Of a DNA stretch of 48,664 bases, positions 40,761 to 48,664 are shown one piece after another. The translations under genes were made by a program, and so were the position numbers. The notes under the pieces were generated by a model, which was given only the letters and a program-made list of their open reading frames with translations, searched no databases and was not told where the DNA came from. This DNA comes from Marinobacter sp. F3R08 (GTDB taxonomy: Bacteria > Pseudomonadota > Gammaproteobacteria > Pseudomonadales > Oleiphilaceae). Position 1 is the first letter of the stretch. Each line of letters begins with the position of its first letter. Location: contig NZ_JAHKPI010000023.1 in assembly GCF_018860425.1 (NCBI RefSeq), positions 1 to 48,664 on the forward strand, written 5' to 3'.

Positions 40761-43700
40761 ATGCTTGAACTTCGCGGCGCACCCGCGCTCTCGCCATTCC
40801 GCTCACGTAAATTGCATTCCCGAATTCAGGATATCGTACCTGAAGTCGAGCACATATATGCAGAGTTCATGCACTTTGTCGATCTGCAGGCGGACCTCTC
40901 TGACGCAGAGCAGGCTATCCTCGACCGGTTGCTGACATACGGCCCCACGGTACCACTGGAAGATCCGGATGGTGTCTTGTTTCTGGTTGTGCCGCGGCCC
41001 GGGACTCTCTCGCCCTGGTCCAGCAAGGCAACGGACATCGCCCGCAACTGTGGTCTTCGTCAGATTCAACGGATTGAGAGGGGCACGGCCTACTATATCC
41101 GCTCTGGCCGCAAGCTTGGTCTGGAGCAGCGGGAGAAAATCGCAGCTCTGCTTCATGATCGCATGACCCAGAAAGTGTTTCATGAAATGGGTGGGGCGGA
41201 ATTGCTGTTCAGTCATGAAGAGCCGCGCCTGCTCGGAAGGGTTCCGGTTCTTGCGGGTGGTCGCGATGCTCTGGTGGATGCGAATTTGCGCCTGGGTCTG
41301 GCGCTTGCTGAAGATGAGATCGATTACCTGGTGAAGTCCTTCACGGACCTGGAGAGGGATCCAACCGACGTGGAGCTCATGATGTTTGCTCAGGCGAACT
41401 CGGAGCACTGCCGCCACAAGATATTCAATGCATCCTGGGATATTGACGGTGAAGGCCAGGAGAAATCCCTGTTTGCCATGATCCGCAACACATTCGAGAT
41501 GAACAGTGAAGGGGTGCTTTCAGCCTACAAGGATAACGCATCTGTTATTCGTGGCAGTCGGGGTGGCCGCTTCTTTCCGGATCCGGAAACCGGAGTCTAC
41601 GGTTACAACGAAGAAGATATTCACATCCTGATGAAGGTGGAGACACACAACCACCCGACGGCGATTGCACCTGCGGCCGGTGCGGCAACAGGCTCCGGGG
41701 GCGAAATCCGTGACGAGGGTGCAACCGGTCGGGGATCCAAGCCCAAGGCCGGGCTGACGGGGTTCACGGTGTCGAATCTGAACTTGCCGGACGACCCACA
41801 GGCATGGGAAATCAATTACGGCAAACCAGAGCGGATCGCTTCGGCCCTGGACATTATGATTGAAGGCCCTATCGGCGGAGCAGCGTTCAACAACGAGTTT
41901 GGCCGTCCCAATCTTGCCGGCTATTTCCGTACCTTTGAAGAGAAAGTTCCGGGTGCGGCAGGTGAAGAAGTCCGCGGTTACCACAAGCCGATTATGATCG
42001 CCGGTGGTCTTGGCAATATTCGCGAAGATCACGTAGAGAAAGGCAATATCCCGGTGGGCGCCAAACTGATTGTGTTGGGCGGGCCTTCCATGCTGATCGG
42101 TCTTGGTGGTGGTGCTGCATCGTCCATGGACTCGGGCTCGAGCAACGAAAACCTCGATTTTGCCTCAGTACAGCGAGATAACCCGGAGATGGAGCGTCGG
42201 TGCCAGGAAGTGATCGACCGTTGCTGGCAGATGGGTGACACGAATCCTATTGCCTTTATTCATGACGTGGGGGCCGGTGGCCTGTCCAATGCCATGCCGG
42301 AACTGGTGAAGGACGGTGGCCGTGGTGGCAAATTCGAACTTCGAGACATTCCGAGTGATGAGCCGGGTATGTCACCGCTGGAAATCTGGTGCAATGAATC
42401 CCAGGAACGCTATGTGATGGCAGTAGCTCCGGAAAATCTGGAGCGGTTTGATGCCCTTTGCCGCCGGGAGCGTTGTCCTTATGCGGTGATTGGCGAGGCG
42501 ACGGAGACTCATCACCTGGAGCTGGCTGATTCCTATTTTGATGACAAGCCGGTTGACCTGCCGATGGACGTGCTGTTCGGCAAACCGCCGCGAATGCATC
42601 GGAGTATCAGTCGTTCTTCCTTTACCAAGCCTATTTTTGACTCTACGAAAATTGACCTGGACGATGCGATTCGCCGTGTTTTACGTTTGCCATCGGTTGG
42701 TTCCAAGAGCTTTTTGATTACGATTGGTGACCGGACCATTACCGGTCTGGTTGCCCGGGATCAGATGGTGGGGCCATGGCAGGTTCCGGTCGCCGATGTG
42801 GCGGTTACAGCCAGCTCCTTCGATGTCCGCGCCGGTGAGGCAATGGCCCTGGGCGAGCGCACTCCGGTTGCAACAATTGATGCCCCGGCGTCCGGGCGCA
42901 TGGCAGTGGGTGAAGTTATTACCAACATCGCTGCCGCGCCAATTGATAAATTGTCGGATATCCGGTTATCCGCAAACTGGATGGCAGCAGCCGGGCACCC
43001 GGGTGAAGATGAAAATCTTTACGAAACCGTTCGCGCGGTAGGGATGGAACTGTGCCCGGAGCTGGGTATTACTATCCCGGTAGGCAAGGATTCCATGTCT
43101 ATGAAGACCATGTGGGAAGAGGACAACGGTGAACAGAAAAGTGTTACCGCTCCGCTTTCACTGATCGTTAGTGGCTTTGCGCCGGTGACTGATGTTGCCA
43201 GAACCTTGACTCCACAGTTGGTGCGGGACGCTGGCGAGACCGACCTGATTCTGGTGGATCTCGCCGCTGGCCAGAACCGCCTCGGTGGCTCTGCCCTGGC
43301 TCAGGTATACGGTCAGGTTGGTGCTGTGGCGCCAGATCTCGATGATCCCGAGGACATTAAGGCATTCTTTGCTGTCATTCAGGGGCTTAATTCTGACAGT
43401 AAACTGTTGGCGTACCATGACCGTTCAGACGGAGGCCTGTTCATCACTCTGGCTGAAATGTGCTTTGCCGGCCGCTGCGGTATCGATATCAAGCTTGATG
43501 GATTGGCTGAAGATCGCAGTCAGTTTGCTCGGGAACTCTTTAACGAAGAACTCGGTGCCGTCATTCAGGTGCGTCGGGAAGATACTGGCTTTGTTTTACA
43601 GCAGTTCTCGGCCGCAGGCCTTGGTGATCACATCAGTGTCATTGGTAGTCCGAATGATAGTGACAGCCTCCGCCTCACTTTTGAGGGCAGCGCTGTTGTG

Positions 43701-44666
43701 GATGAGTCTCGTGTGGAGCTTCAGAGGCTTTGGGCTGAAACCAGTTACCGTATCCAGTCCCTCCGGGATAATGCCGATTGCGCTCGTGAAGAATTTGATA
43801 ATCTGCTTGATGCGGAGGATCCGGGCCTGAGCGTGACCCTCTCCTACGATCTCAATGAGAATGTGGCCGCTCCTTACGTGAACAAAGGCGCACGTCCGAA
43901 AGTTGCCGTCTTGCGGGAGCAGGGCGTAAATGGCCAGGTCGAAATGGCAGCTGCCTTTGATCGCGCCGGATTCGATTCGGTAGACGTGCACATGAGTGAT
44001 CTGCTTTCGGGCCGGGTTACGCTGGACGGCTTTAATAGCCTTGTTGCCTGTGGTGGGTTCTCTTACGGCGATGTATTGGGTGCCGGTGAGGGTTGGGCTA
44101 AGTCTATTCTGTTTAGTGATCGTGTCAGGGATCAGTTTGCAGCATTCTTTAATCGCCAAGACACCTTGGCGCTGGGTGTTTGCAACGGTTGTCAGATGCT
44201 TTCGAATTTGCACGAACTGATTCCCGGTAGCGAAGGTTGGCCACGGTTTGTTCGTAACCAGTCGGAGCAGTTCGAAGCCCGCCTGGTTATGGTAGAGGTG
44301 ATGCCATCGCCGTCCGCATTCATGGATGGCATGGCCGGTTCCCGAATGCCGATTGCCGTTGCGCACGGTGAAGGCAGGGTTGAGTTCGCCGGTGGTTCCT
44401 CGGCGAGTGCAATCTCCGAGAACGAGCTTGTTGCTCTGCGCTACGTTGATAACCGGGGCCAGGCGACCAGCCGCTATCCTTATAATCCGAACGGGTCAGA
44501 AGCCGGAATCACGGGTGTTACCAGTCGCGACGGAAGGGTAACGATCATGATGCCGCATCCAGAACGTGTGTTCCGGGCTGTGCAGCACTCCTGGTATCCA
44601 GATGAGTGGCAGGAGGACGGCTCCTGGATCCGGATGTTCCGAAACGCGAGACGCTGGTTCGGTTAA
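40761..44666 (+). CDS. purL: Phosphoribosylformylglycinamidine synthase
   Basis: A 1301-residue large-type PurL of purine synthesis, converting FGAR to FGAM with glutamine and ATP. Ordered domains: N-terminal PurS-like part, AIRS-like synthase halves (motifs [15 protein letters not shown] near 210, [39 protein letters not shown] near 293, [18 protein letters not shown] near 495) and a C-terminal class-I glutaminase with Cys about 1141 (GVCNGCQML) and His about 1266 with Glu about 1268 (PHPERV). The start at ATG 40761 (AGGT at 8 nt) gives [14 protein letters not shown], the usual N-terminus. The upstream in-frame codon at 40644 is unlikely. A strong terminator follows. Confidence 0.97.
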   Translation: MLELRGAPALSPFRSRKLHSRIQDIVPEVEHIYAEFMHFVDLQADLSDAEQAILDRLLTYGPTVPLEDPDGVLFLVVPRPGTLSPWSSKATDIARNCGLRQIQRIERGTAYYIRSGRKLGLEQREKIAALLHDRMTQKVFHEMGGAELLFSHEEPRLLGRVPVLAGGRDALVDANLRLGLALAEDEIDYLVKSFTDLERDPTDVELMMFAQANSEHCRHKIFNASWDIDGEGQEKSLFAMIRNTFEMNSEGVLSAYKDNASVIRGSRGGRFFPDPETGVYGYNEEDIHILMKVETHNHPTAIAPAAGAATGSGGEIRDEGATGRGSKPKAGLTGFTVSNLNLPDDPQAWEINYGKPERIASALDIMIEGPIGGAAFNNEFGRPNLAGYFRTFEEKVPGAAGEEVRGYHKPIMIAGGLGNIREDHVEKGNIPVGAKLIVLGGPSMLIGLGGGAASSMDSGSSNENLDFASVQRDNPEMERRCQEVIDRCWQMGDTNPIAFIHDVGAGGLSNAMPELVKDGGRGGKFELRDIPSDEPGMSPLEIWCNESQERYVMAVAPENLERFDALCRRERCPYAVIGEATETHHLELADSYFDDKPVDLPMDVLFGKPPRMHRSISRSSFTKPIFDSTKIDLDDAIRRVLRLPSVGSKSFLITIGDRTITGLVARDQMVGPWQVPVADVAVTASSFDVRAGEAMALGERTPVATIDAPASGRMAVGEVITNIAAAPIDKLSDIRLSANWMAAAGHPGEDENLYETVRAVGMELCPELGITIPVGKDSMSMKTMWEEDNGEQKSVTAPLSLIVSGFAPVTDVARTLTPQLVRDAGETDLILVDLAAGQNRLGGSALAQVYGQVGAVAPDLDDPEDIKAFFAVIQGLNSDSKLLAYHDRSDGGLFITLAEMCFAGRCGIDIKLDGLAEDRSQFARELFNEELGAVIQVRREDTGFVLQQFSAAGLGDHISVIGSPNDSDSLRLTFEGSAVVDESRVELQRLWAETSYRIQSLRDNADCAREEFDNLLDAEDPGLSVTLSYDLNENVAAPYVNKGARPKVAVLREQGVNGQVEMAAAFDRAGFDSVDVHMSDLLSGRVTLDGFNSLVACGGFSYGDVLGAGEGWAKSILFSDRVRDQFAAFFNRQDTLALGVCNGCQMLSNLHELIPGSEGWPRFVRNQSEQFEARLVMVEVMPSPSAFMDGMAGSRMPIAVAHGEGRVEFAGGSSASAISENELVALRYVDNRGQATSRYPYNPNGSEAGITGVTSRDGRVTIMMPHPERVFRAVQHSWYPDEWQEDGSWIRMFRNARRWFG

Positions 44667-44684
44667 ACTTCCGCGCCAGGAAAG

Positions 44685-44737
44685 AGCCGGTTTTGGATAC
44701 TCTCGACACGAGGGCGTATTCCAAAGCCGGCTTTTTT
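44685..44737 (+). terminator. Intrinsic terminator of purL
   Basis: AGCCGG-TTTTGGATAC pairs with the later GTATTCCAAA-GCCGGCT, followed by six T residues. The long stem with a bulge and the U-tract make it a convincing terminator. Confidence 0.85.
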
Positions 44738-45082
44738 ATTGGGCGCCCTGTTTCTGAGCATTTTTCAAGGGAAAAAACCTCAGGAAATAGCAAAAATTCC
44801 CTTGACTCAGTATTTTTATGCACATTTCTGGTGCCATGTTGTTTGTTCTGTGAACAAAGACAGGAGGATCGGTTTAACTTTTGCACAGATATCATAAGTA
44901 CCTGAAAAATATACAATAAATCAATCAGGTGATTTTGTCGCCAATTTGAGGGAAGTGCAGTGATTATAGGGTTTGGGGGCGTGTTCCCAAAAACTTTCCC
45001 CAGAGTTATCCACAGAATCTGTGGGTAAGTGCCTAAGCTCTTAATCTGTACAAAAAATATCCGGCCCAAGGGAGGGTTTTCG
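44738..45082. other. AT-rich noncoding region with DnaA-box-like pair
   Basis: About 345 bp with no gene, between purL and the YqfO-like gene. It holds the inverted repeat TTTGTTC-TGT-GAACAAA (44842-44858), directly followed by an orphan AGGAGG with no start codon after it, and the DnaA-box pair at 45006-45028. The YqfO-like promoter should also be here, but I could not assign it. Confidence 0.5.
45006..45028. promoter_or_regulatory. Inverted DnaA-box pair
   Basis: TTATCCACA (45006-45014) is a perfect consensus DnaA box. The 9-mer TGTGGGTAA (45020-45028) is an inverted one-mismatch copy (TTACCCACA), with 5 bp between. The stretch just before it (TTTCCCCAGAG) resembles DNA often seen near replication origins. 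The two boxes could also fold as a CCACAG-AAT-CTGTGG hairpin. No origin genes such as dnaA are close in this window, so a role in initiation is not supported. Confidence 0.45.
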
Positions 45083-45394
45083 ATGTACAAGATGTGTTAT
45101 TTCGTTCCTGCAACTCATGTCGAGCAGACTAAACAGGCATTGTTTGAGGTCGGAGCCGGGCGCATTGGTGATTATGACAGTTGCGCCTGGCAGTGCCGTG
45201 GAAAGGGGCAGTTTCGCCCTTTGGATGGAAGTGATCCATTTCTTGGTACGGTCGGTGAGGTTGAAGCGGTCGATGAGTACAAAGTTGAGCTGGTTTGTGC
45301 GGACGAACTGATAAGGGCTGCTCTCGCAGCACTCAAGCGAGCACACCCTTATGAGGAGCCGGCGTATGAGGTCTATCGTATCGAGGATCTGTAG
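45083..45394 (+). CDS. YqfO/NIF3-associated small domain protein
   Basis: A 103-residue protein: MYKMCYFVPATHVEQTKQALFEVGAGRIGDYDSCAWQCRGKGQFRPLDGSDPFLG, ending LKRAHPYEEPAYEVYRIEDL. This is the CutA-like insert of the NIF3/YqfO family found as a stand-alone gene, with the 'HPYEEPAYEVY' signature at the C-terminus. Its biochemical role is not known. Start ATG 45083 has GGGAGG at 7 nt. It is convergent with the Nudix gene (9 bp apart). Confidence 0.85.
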   Translation: MYKMCYFVPATHVEQTKQALFEVGAGRIGDYDSCAWQCRGKGQFRPLDGSDPFLGTVGEVEAVDEYKVELVCADELIRAALAALKRAHPYEEPAYEVYRIEDL

Positions 45395-45403
45395 TGAAGA
45401 GCG

Positions 45404-45955
45404 TTATTCCCGATTCTTTTCCATAGGGTGGCGGATATCGCTCACGTGAACACCGAAAGATTCGTTTTTGAAATCCGTGAGGAATAGTTCGAGAGTGCGT
45501 TTCACGGTTGGGAAGGAAATTTCATCCCAGGGAATCTCATCCAGTCCGAACAGTCTGGATTCCAGAGACTCTTCTCCGGCGCCAAATTGCCCGTCTTTCA
45601 GTGTGGCCCGATAAAACATGTGAACCTGATCTATGTGTGGGACATCGATAATAGAATAGAGACCCTCAATGATTACTTCCGCCAGGGCTTCTTCAAGAGT
45701 TTCCCGCTCAGCGGCCTCAACGGTAGTTTCGGCGTTCTCCATAAACCCGGCAGGTAGTGTCCAGTAGCCGTAGCGGGGTTCGATCGCTCTCCTGCACAGA
45801 AGTATCCTGTCTTCCCATACAGGAACTGTGCCGGCGACGATACGCGGGTTCTGGTAATGTATGGTATTGCAGCTGACACAGACATAGCGGTGCCGGTTAT
45901 CGCCCTCGGGGATGCGTTGTTCAACCTGATGGCCGCATGTGCTGCAGTACTTCAT
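45404..45955 (-). CDS. Zinc-ribbon Nudix hydrolase
   Basis: A 183-residue protein with an N-terminal zinc ribbon (MKYCSTCGH...[11 protein letters not shown], two Cys-x2-Cys pairs) and a Nudix domain. The Nudix box is [25 protein letters not shown] near residues 75-100, with the catalytic RE-x2-EE in place but Ala-Leu-Ala where the family often has x-G-U. Such proteins hydrolyse nucleoside diphosphate derivatives, often NADH or ADP-ribose type. ATG 45955 with GGGGAA upstream; the longer frame to 46069 is not supported. It is divergent from the second Nudix gene, 97 bp apart. Confidence 0.88.
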   Translation of the reverse strand: MKYCSTCGHQVEQRIPEGDNRHRYVCVSCNTIHYQNPRIVAGTVPVWEDRILLCRRAIEPRYGYWTLPAGFMENAETTVEAAERETLEEALAEVIIEGLYSIIDVPHIDQVHMFYRATLKDGQFGAGEESLESRLFGLDEIPWDEISFPTVKRTLELFLTDFKNESFGVHVSDIRHPMEKNRE

Positions 45956-46052
45956 GATTTTCCCCGTATACTGAAATTGGTGTGGTAGCCAGTTTAACGA
46001 TCCTGGCTGCCTCTGTCTCATCCAACCTAAGGATGTACAGTGGAGATGAACT

Positions 46053-46640
46053 TTGCGTGATTTACTCACCGAGCGCTTGGCCGGCTATGCGCCCCGGCAG
46101 CTGGCCCTTGATTATCCCGAAGCGGGAATACTGGTTCCGATAACCGATGATCATCGAAACCCGGAAATGATCTTTACGCTCAGGTCGGAAAACCTGAGTA
46201 CTCATCGTGGACAGGTGGCATACCCCGGTGGCAAACGAGATCCCGGAGATCGGTCCCTTGCTGAGACTGCGTTGCGGGAAACCCACGAAGAAGTCGGTCT
46301 GCCGCCCGATCAGGTACAAATTGTTGCGCCTCTGAGTCAGGTGATGTCCCGTTACGGTATTCTGGTTACCCCTTACGTTGGTGTGGTTCCTGGAGATTAT
46401 CCACTGTCGCCCAACCCCCATGAGATTGAAAGCGTATTCAGGGTACCGCTGTCTTTTTTACTTGAAGACAAACGTGAACGGACTGACGCTTTGGATTTTC
46501 TCAACCATACCTTTTATGTGCCCTGCTACCGGTGGGAGCGCTATCAGATTTGGGGGCTGTCCGCAGTGGTTCTGGTTGATTTCCTGAACGCAGCGTACGG
46601 TGCTGGAATTGACCTGCTTGAACCGCCTGAAGGAGGCTGA
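46053..46640 (+). CDS. CoA pyrophosphatase (NudL-type Nudix hydrolase)
   Basis: A 195-residue Nudix protein. The Nudix box is [25 protein letters not shown] (residues about 57-81), and the preceding [18 protein letters not shown] is the hallmark of the CoA-pyrophosphatase subfamily. It likely splits CoA and its esters into 3',5'-ADP and phosphopantetheine. The start is TTG 46053 with GGAG at 8 nt; no better ATG exists upstream. It is followed after a 1-bp gap by the gamma-carbonic anhydrase gene, with which it probably forms an operon that continues to purT. Confidence 0.87.
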   Translation: MRDLLTERLAGYAPRQLALDYPEAGILVPITDDHRNPEMIFTLRSENLSTHRGQVAYPGGKRDPGDRSLAETALRETHEEVGLPPDQVQIVAPLSQVMSRYGILVTPYVGVVPGDYPLSPNPHEIESVFRVPLSFLLEDKRERTDALDFLNHTFYVPCYRWERYQIWGLSAVVLVDFLNAAYGAGIDLLEPPEGG

Positions 46641-46641
46641 C

Positions 46642-47175
46642 ATGTACTATGAATTGAATGACCGAAGGCCTGAGCTGGTGGGGGAAGGGCATTTTGTTGC
46701 AGACAATGCGTCGGTGATTGGCCGGGTCCGCCTGATGGAAAATGCCAGTGTCTGGTTCAACGCGGTTATCCGTGGCGACAATGAGCTGATCTCTATAGGC
46801 CCGGACAGCAATATTCAGGATGGTTCTGTGTTGCATACCGACCCGGGGCATCCTCTTACTCTTGGAACGGGAGTGACTGTGGGCCACAAGGTAATGTTGC
46901 ATGGTTGTGAGATTGGTGACTATTCGCTGATCGGCATTAACGCGGTGGTCCTGAATGGCGCAAAGATCGGCAAGCATTGCCTTATTGGCGCCAACACGCT
47001 CATTCCTGAAGGCATGGAGGTTCCTGATGGCTCTATGGTTTTGGGCTCGCCGGGCAAGATCAAGCGGGAACTCAATGACGGGCAAAAGAAAATGTTGGAG
47101 ATGAGCGCACAGCATTATGTACAGAATGCGGGTCGTTACACCGCTGAACTCAAGCCGTGCGAACCAAAGAAGTGA
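46642..47175 (+). CDS. Gamma-carbonic anhydrase-family protein
   Basis: A 177-residue left-handed beta-helix protein with hexapeptide repeats ([50 protein letters not shown]). Candidate zinc histidines are in [10 protein letters not shown] and [12 protein letters not shown], as in the gamma-carbonic anhydrase/YrdA family. The usual activity is carbonic anhydrase or a related one; in E. coli YrdA no strong activity has been shown. AAGGAGG lies 6-8 nt before ATG 46642. It overlaps the DUF1289 gene in the GTGA arrangement. Confidence 0.9.
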   Translation: MYYELNDRRPELVGEGHFVADNASVIGRVRLMENASVWFNAVIRGDNELISIGPDSNIQDGSVLHTDPGHPLTLGTGVTVGHKVMLHGCEIGDYSLIGINAVVLNGAKIGKHCLIGANTLIPEGMEVPDGSMVLGSPGKIKRELNDGQKKMLEMSAQHYVQNAGRYTAELKPCEPKK

Positions 47176-47360
47176 GTGTGGCTGACAAAGTGCGTTCACC
47201 TTGCGTGAGCATTTGTGCACTCAATGAGGATGATGTCTGTACTGGTTGCCATCGGAGTGGCGATGAGATCACCCGTTGGACCCGAATGGATAATGCAGAG
47301 CGGCGCGATGTGCTCAGAAGAGTTGCGGAGCGCGAAAAGAAATTCCTGATTCACGGCTGA
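47172..47360 (+). CDS. DUF1289 small zinc-binding-type protein
   Basis: A 62-residue protein with the DUF1289 cysteine pattern: [40 protein letters not shown] (four cysteines as C-x3-C...C-x2-C). The function is unknown, and the cysteines suggest a metal. The start is GTG 47172, which overlaps the preceding stop (GTGA, 4 bp). GTG 47178 is the alternative. It precedes purT by 18 bp. Confidence 0.78.
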   Translation: MSVADKVRSPCVSICALNEDDVCTGCHRSGDEITRWTRMDNAERRDVLRRVAEREKKFLIHG

Positions 47361-47378
47361 CAAAGGTGCTGCCCGATC

Positions 47379-48569
47379 ATGACTGACACGGTTAAAATTG
47401 GTACTCCCCTGAAAAGTAATGCCTTCAAGGTGCTCTTCTGTGGATCCGGTGAGCTCGGAAAAGAAGTGGTTATTGAGTTGCAACGCTATGGCGTAGAGGT
47501 GATTGCAGTGGATCGCTATGCCGATGCGCCCGCCATGCAGGTGGCGCATCGGAGTCATGTAGTCGATATGCTCGATGGCCCCAGTTTGCGGCAACTCATT
47601 GAGCAGGAAAAGCCGGACCTCATCGTACCTGAGATTGAGGCGATCGCAACGCCCGAGCTCGTTCGACTGGAAGACGAGGGGTATCGAGTTATCCCTACCG
47701 CCAGAGCGGTGAATCTTACGATGAACCGTGAAGGGATTCGTCGCCTTGCTGCTGAAGAGTTGGGGCTGCCAACTTCGCCCTACAGGTTCGCGGGTACACG
47801 GGAAGACTATCTCGACGCTGTGAAAGAAATAGGGCTGCCTCTCGTAGTAAAGCCCGTTATGAGTTCCTCGGGGAAGGGGCAGAGTACCGTCACCAGCGAA
47901 AAAGATATTGAGGCGGCTTGGGAATATGCTCAGTCCGGAGGAAGAGCTGGTAAAGGAAGAGTGATTGTTGAAGGGTTCGTTGACTTCGATTACGAGATTA
48001 CCCTGCTTACCGTTAGGCACCGGGGGGGTGTATCTTTCTGTGAGCCTATTGGCCACAGGCAGGAAGATGGAGATTACCGGGAGTCCTGGCAGCCTCAACC
48101 TATGGCTGCTCTTGCTTTCGAGCGTTCTGCGCAGGTGGCCCGGGCGGTAGTCGAAAACCTTGGTGGCTATGGCGTTTATGGCGTGGAACTGTTCGTTAAG
48201 GGAGATAATGTCTGGTTCTCTGAAGTTTCGCCACGGCCCCACGACACTGGGCTCGTGACTCTCGTTTCGCAGGACTTATCCGAATTTGCGCTCCATGCAA
48301 GGGCGGTATTGGGGCTACCGGTCCCGACTATTCGACAGAATGGGCCATCTGCCTCAGCGGTAGTTCTCCCGGAAGGCGAATCGAAAGAAGTTGCGTATTC
48401 CGGTCTTGAAGTAGCGCTTTCGGAGCCAGACACCCAGTTGCGTCTGTTCGGAAAGCCCGAACTAAAAGGGCGTCGTCGAATGGGCGTTGCATTGGCAAAA
48501 GGAAATTCCATAGAGGATGCCAGGGAAAAGGCCCGTCGAGCAGCTGCCTCGATAACGGTTCAAATGTAA
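47379..48569 (+). CDS. purT: Formate-dependent phosphoribosylglycinamide formyltransferase
   Basis: A 396-residue ATP-grasp enzyme of purine synthesis, making FGAR from GAR, formate and ATP. Characteristic parts: [41 protein letters not shown] near 15-55, [13 protein letters not shown] in the ATP-grasp core near 155-165, and [16 protein letters not shown] near 275-290. Its product, FGAR, is the substrate of PurL, which is 2.7 kb upstream in this window. The ATG at 47379 follows a weak AAAGG with long spacing. The remaining 95 bp to the window end hold no gene. Confidence 0.95.
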   Translation: MTDTVKIGTPLKSNAFKVLFCGSGELGKEVVIELQRYGVEVIAVDRYADAPAMQVAHRSHVVDMLDGPSLRQLIEQEKPDLIVPEIEAIATPELVRLEDEGYRVIPTARAVNLTMNREGIRRLAAEELGLPTSPYRFAGTREDYLDAVKEIGLPLVVKPVMSSSGKGQSTVTSEKDIEAAWEYAQSGGRAGKGRVIVEGFVDFDYEITLLTVRHRGGVSFCEPIGHRQEDGDYRESWQPQPMAALAFERSAQVARAVVENLGGYGVYGVELFVKGDNVWFSEVSPRPHDTGLVTLVSQDLSEFALHARAVLGLPVPTIRQNGPSASAVVLPEGESKEVAYSGLEVALSEPDTQLRLFGKPELKGRRRMGVALAKGNSIEDAREKARRAAASITVQM

Positions 48570-48664
48570 ACACCCTCCCGGGATTGCCGCTGCAAGAGAA
48601 TATATGCTCGGGAATGATGGTATTTGAAAAAAATTAAAGCCAACCGTTGACACCTCTGAGCAGG

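Noticed and set aside
44848..44863. CTGTGAACAAAGACAG fits the CTGT-N8-ACAG LexA core
   Set aside because: The centre is not AT-palindromic, the flanks do not match, and the bases are better explained by the TTTGTTC/GAACAAA inverted repeat at the same place.
1..48664. CRISPR arrays, insertion sequences, rRNA genes
   Set aside because: No regular 25-40 bp repeat-spacer pattern, no transposase-like product with terminal inverted repeats and no rRNA-like sequence was seen on either strand.

Overview
The window looks like a chromosomal segment of a marine gammaproteobacterium, most likely a Marinobacter. The strongest pointer is the 661-residue two-domain fatty acyl-CoA reductase at 12977-14962. 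From memory it matches the Marinobacter wax-ester enzyme almost throughout. The remaining genes and their order (pyrC-rnt-motY, and mtnA/mtaD-ubiG-mupP-yciK) resemble Pseudomonas and its relatives. No database search was possible, so every name rests on motifs, length and context.

Layout. Positions 1-1385 hold rnk and a DMT-family exporter. Positions 1395-7926 are a small integrative island in the 3' end of a tRNA-Arg(CCU) gene. It is bounded by a 17-bp direct repeat and carries a P4-type integrase, an AlpA-like regulator and four overlapping phage-type genes. An AT-richer cargo end carries two small secreted proteins (one with a KTSC domain), a one-pass membrane protein, a gene under a near-consensus LexA box, and a broken copy of that gene. 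Positions 8074-9400 hold two glycosyltransferases of the arsenosugar-associated type. Next come an insulinase-type zinc protease, a small unknown gene and the fatty acyl-CoA reductase. Positions 15010-17848 hold rnt, pyrC and motY. Positions 17854-21734 hold a divergent pair, a histone-deacetylase-type hydrolase and a Pat-type protein acetyltransferase. Positions 21786-27553 are a long leftward run: mtaD, ubiG, mupP, yciK, a glutaredoxin-like gene, yaaA, a DUF2788 gene and rdgC. mtnA runs rightward from it. Then come an XRE regulator with the tail-specific protease prc, a beta-oxidation pair (multifunctional enzyme and thiolase), a ComFB-domain gene, a large DUF349 protein, recX, mltF, purL, a YqfO-like protein, two Nudix hydrolases, a gamma-carbonic anhydrase, a DUF1289 protein and purT.

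The most interesting part is inside the island. On the plus strand, within the 5' end of a minus-strand phage-type gene, there is a compact small-RNA unit: a good sigma70 promoter (5339-5368) followed about 60 nt later by a strong intrinsic terminator (5396-5434). The RNA would contain a 13-nt stretch perfectly complementary to the ribosome-binding site of the upstream gene in the opposing operon (5666-5678). This is the logic of the P1/P7 C4 antisense immunity RNA, and I propose it as a lysogeny-type switch for this element. The island also has matched integrase arm-site arrays at both ends and a LexA-controlled cargo promoter.

Outside the island the genes are mostly housekeeping: purine and pyrimidine synthesis, methionine salvage, ubiquinone, cell-wall recycling, fatty-acid turnover and flagellar motor function. 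Noncoding signals worth attention there are a pair of matched 14-bp operators upstream of the fatty acyl-CoA reductase, a perfect 17-bp hairpin between pat and rdgC, and an inverted DnaA-box pair downstream of purL.
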